This document shows positions 61,839 through 64,000 of a stretch of DNA of 64,000 nt, piece by piece. The notes under the pieces were generated by a model. That model searched no databases. It saw nothing but the letters and a program-made list of their open reading frames with translations, and was not told where the DNA came from. Made by a program: the position numbers and the translations under genes. The DNA is from Nostoc sphaeroides (GTDB taxonomy: Bacteria; Cyanobacteriota; Cyanobacteriia; Cyanobacteriales; Nostocaceae): assembly GCF_003443655.1 (NCBI RefSeq), contig NZ_CP031941.1, forward strand, positions 243,501 to 307,500. Reading direction: 5' to 3'. The first letter of the stretch is position 1. The number at the start of each line of letters is the position of its first letter.

Positions 61839-63227
61839 TTAGCCAAGTCTTCTTTTAACTTCTTCAGCCAAATCTACTAGTAGCACTTCTACTTGCTCAC
61901 CTGTTTTCAAATCTTTCAGCGATGACTTTTGTGCTGCTGCTTCTTCGGAACCAATAATTACACAAAATTGAATTCCTTGTTTATCGGCTAGCTGAAATTG
62001 TTTACCCAAGGGACGTTTATCAAAGTTAGTGATAACATTAATTCCAGCCTGACGCAGATGTTGCGAAACTTTTAAATAAGTTGGCATTAAATCTTCTTGC
62101 ATATTCACTACCATCACCTGGGCTGGTGTAGCAGCTAAGGTACTAAGAATACCAGCTTTTAACAAGCGACTAATTAAGCGAGTTAATCCTATAGAAATAC
62201 CTACACCAGGCATTTTTTCACCCAAGAATACCCCGACTAATTCTTCATATCTGCCGCCAGAACAGATACTACCTAAAGCTTCATGTCCTAATAAGGTTGT
62301 TTCGTAAACTGTACCAGTATAGTAATCAAGTCCACGGGCAATTGATAAATCAATACAGAAACGATTTTCGGCAACTCCAAGATTACGCACGCCTGCAATT
62401 ACCGTTTCTAATTCGCTAATTCCCAGGCTTAATTGCTCTGTTTCTGATAAATTTTGGGCGAGATGCTTAAGCTTATCTAATACTTCATCAACGGAACCAT
62501 CTATTTTAATAAAATCAATAATTTTTTGAGTCTGTTCTCCTGAAACTCCCTCTTTCTCTAACTCTTGCTTTACTTTAGTTTCACCAATTTTTTCTAAATT
62601 ATCAACAATACCAATACACGATTTAATTTTATCTTCAGTAATTCCTACTGACTTAAAAAAGCCTGTAAGGACTTTACGATTATTGATGCGAATCAAAAAA
62701 TCACCAATATTTATTGCTTCAAATATCTCAGTGATAATTGCAGGCATTTGAGCATCATAGAGCAAGCTGAGTTCACGACGAGCAACCACATCAATATCGC
62801 ACTGGCGGAACTGACGAAAACGCCCATCTTTCGCTCGTTCACCACGAAAAACTACATCCATTTGGTAGCGGGCAAAGGGAAAGGTTAACTCATTCAGATG
62901 ACGGGCAATATACGCTGCTAATGGAACTGTTTGGTCAAACTTTAAAGCTCTTGCTTCTGAACCAGTTTCGCCTGATTTATCTCTCTCGGCTTGCCGATTT
63001 GGTGGCAGGATGGGGTCAATGCCATAAATGATATTGTCGCCTTGATTCCCTTTAGCTTGCAGCACTTCTAAACGTTCTACAGCAGGTGTTTCGATGGGCG
63101 TAAATCCATAGCTTTCAAAAACTCTACGGATGATATCTAGTAAATATAATTCTAGACGCTTTTCGCTAGGCAGAAATTCTGGGAAACCACTAGGAGTAGA
63201 AAAGTTTATTTTGTCACCTTTTGCCAT
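61839..63227 (-). CDS. hisS: Histidyl-tRNA synthetase
   Basis: A 462-residue class II synthetase. Motif 2 region FRGERAKDGRFRQFRQCDIDV, the histidine-binding RGLDYYTGTVYE and motif 3 GVGISIGLTRLISRL are intact, with the anticodon-binding domain at the C-terminus (about 365-460). It charges tRNA-His. Monocistronic; AAGG lies upstream of ATG. Confidence 0.97.
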   Translation of the reverse strand: MAKGDKINFSTPSGFPEFLPSEKRLELYLLDIIRRVFESYGFTPIETPAVERLEVLQAKGNQGDNIIYGIDPILPPNRQAERDKSGETGSEARALKFDQTVPLAAYIARHLNELTFPFARYQMDVVFRGERAKDGRFRQFRQCDIDVVARRELSLLYDAQMPAIITEIFEAINIGDFLIRINNRKVLTGFFKSVGITEDKIKSCIGIVDNLEKIGETKVKQELEKEGVSGEQTQKIIDFIKIDGSVDEVLDKLKHLAQNLSETEQLSLGISELETVIAGVRNLGVAENRFCIDLSIARGLDYYTGTVYETTLLGHEALGSICSGGRYEELVGVFLGEKMPGVGISIGLTRLISRLLKAGILSTLAATPAQVMVVNMQEDLMPTYLKVSQHLRQAGINVITNFDKRPLGKQFQLADKQGIQFCVIIGSEEAAAQKSSLKDLKTGEQVEVLLVDLAEEVKRRLG

Positions 63228-63373
63228 GCGTGTACCTTACTAAGTTGAAATTGATAAAAGCCTAACGACTGGAAATCGTGGCTACACAAACTCTAGTCCG
63301 CACTTCGACAGGCTCAGTGGCCACCTGCGCGGACTAGAGAATAATGATTGGTTATCTCTGAGCGAATAAATTA

Positions 63374-63820
63374 CTATCTTAGCCGTTCTTCTTGAATTAA
63401 GGTGCGTTGAAAGATTTGGTTGTTCTTAAACCAATGCCACGTTCGGGCACGATAGTTATTGTCAGGACTAATGTAGATCATTTCGTATAAACTCATTTCT
63501 GGGTTTGTTTTATAACTAAACCGCAAAATCACAATTGAATCATCGGCTTCCCAGGCTTTTCCATCTATGCGATCGGTGTCAAACCAAAGTTTATTATCTT
63601 TATAGATTCCGGGGAATTCATACTCCTCTTGTTTACCATCAGACCATTTATAGCGATTGATTTGGTAGTAGGGATGAGGCCCATTTTCGGGAAATTGACA
63701 AGTTAAGTGAGATTCATACTTGTCGAGGATTTTTCCGGCGGTATCAATTACTGTATAAGTTCCTACCCAATCTCCTTCATGACGGGCAAGTACGGGCATA
63801 CCTTCTCGAATATTTGACAT
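63374..63820 (-). CDS. DUF3598-like protein (CpcS/lipocalin-like fold)
   Basis: A 148-residue soluble beta-rich protein: MPVLARHEGDWVGTYTVID, SHLTCQFPENGPHPYYQINRYKWSDGK, EFPGIYKDNKLWFDTDRIDGKAWE, and the C-terminal YRARTWHWFKNNQ. The pattern fits the DUF3598 family, a calycin-type fold related to phycobiliprotein lyases; ligand unknown. Convergent or operonic partners are not evident. Confidence 0.72.
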   Translation of the reverse strand: MSNIREGMPVLARHEGDWVGTYTVIDTAGKILDKYESHLTCQFPENGPHPYYQINRYKWSDGKQEEYEFPGIYKDNKLWFDTDRIDGKAWEADDSIVILRFSYKTNPEMSLYEMIYISPDNNYRARTWHWFKNNQIFQRTLIQEERLR

Positions 63821-63833
63821 TGCAATTCACCTT

Positions 63834-63952
63834 TTATTGTTCTAACATTTGGAAAAATCGAGTAAAGTAATCGGGAAAGGTTTTCGCTGTACAACCAGGG
63901 TCTTTTATTACAATGCCTGAACCTTTAAGCCAGTGACAGCAAATGCCAGTCT
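63834..63952 (-). pseudogene. aroA-like 3' remnant with frameshift
   Basis: The minus strand encodes RLAFAVTGL in one frame and, one base out of register, KGSGIVIKDPGCTAKTFPDYF continuing to a stop (63834-63836). Together they read as the C-terminal end of EPSP synthase (AroA). The junction has CTTAAAGG where four A would keep the frame. Upstream, the frame stops within 10 codons and a different frame (ALAPGDSILENALFSED) runs to the window edge, so the rest is missing or outside. Confidence 0.6.
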
Positions 63953-64000
63953 TCACTAAATAAGGCATTTTCTAAAATCGAGTCACCTGGCGCTAAGGCC

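Noticed and set aside
1..64000. tRNA or rRNA genes
   Set aside because: No cloverleaf-like T-arm (GGTTCRANNCC) in suitable context and no rRNA sequence was seen by eye on either strand; a tRNAscan run would settle it.

Overview
The window reads as chromosome of a filamentous, heterocyst-forming cyanobacterium close to Nostoc. The evidence is a shortened kaiA followed by kaiB, kaiC and a TolC gene that matches hgdD by position and size, a Mg-chelatase ChlI, Ycf66 and Ycf20 family proteins, a photosystem II S4-domain protein, very many GCGATCGC (HIP1) octamers, and intergenic DNA packed with small dispersed repeats. No tRNA, rRNA or CRISPR array was seen.

Layout. 0.2-4.0 kb: three-gene unit of a sigma-like HTH protein, a DUF1822 protein and a membrane-anchored CHAT protease fused to a PstS-like binding domain; this is the best candidate here for an undescribed system. 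4.3-12.5 kb: gnd, ycf66, a ParDE pair with a small divergent neighbour, a GHL10 glycoside hydrolase-like protein, chlI, a small membrane protein and an RlaP-like nucleotidyltransferase. 13-18 kb: an orphan Nif11 leader peptide, rplU-rpmA, a Moco oxidoreductase, an Old Yellow Enzyme and a hypothetical gene. 18-28 kb: PadR regulator, carotenoid oxygenase, tandem CAP-domain genes, an HGSNAT-like acyltransferase, a six-repeat secreted protein, peroxiredoxin, lrtA/hpf. 28-37 kb: lipB, a broken glnQ next to an amino-acid binding protein and permease, a radical-SAM remnant, an MVL-type lectin, a large TPS exoprotein and a secreted protein. 37.6-44.2 kb: lipid kinase, ExoD, three tandem candidate small-RNA units, an SDR, the PSII S4 protein, GNAT and hypotheticals. 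44.5-53.5 kb: hgdD, kaiC, kaiB, kaiA and a divergent hybrid histidine kinase. 53.5-64 kb: GT39 glycosyltransferase, a lipoprotein, ycf20, glycerate kinase, a TPR-trypsin protease, a 21-bp minisatellite, a PD-(D/E)XK-like protein, hisS, a DUF3598-like protein and an aroA remnant at the edge.

How the parts work together. The kai genes form the clock core; hgdD serves export across the outer membrane; chlI, ycf66, ycf20, lrtA, gnd and glycerate kinase serve phototrophic physiology and carbon metabolism. The secreted set (lectin, TPS exoprotein, six-repeat protein, CAP proteins, GHL10 protein) suggests an elaborated cell surface.

The second major theme is small mobile DNA. At least four families of non-coding elements with terminal inverted repeats can be told apart by target-site duplications visible in the sequence: 10-bp duplications with CAATAC...GTTAA ends, 3-bp TNA duplications with GAGGnTGTTTGAAAAG ends, and two families flanked by CTAG. 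They are nested in one another, lie at gene ends, and in one case adjoin a truncated ABC-transporter gene. Other repeats lie in frame inside coding sequences.
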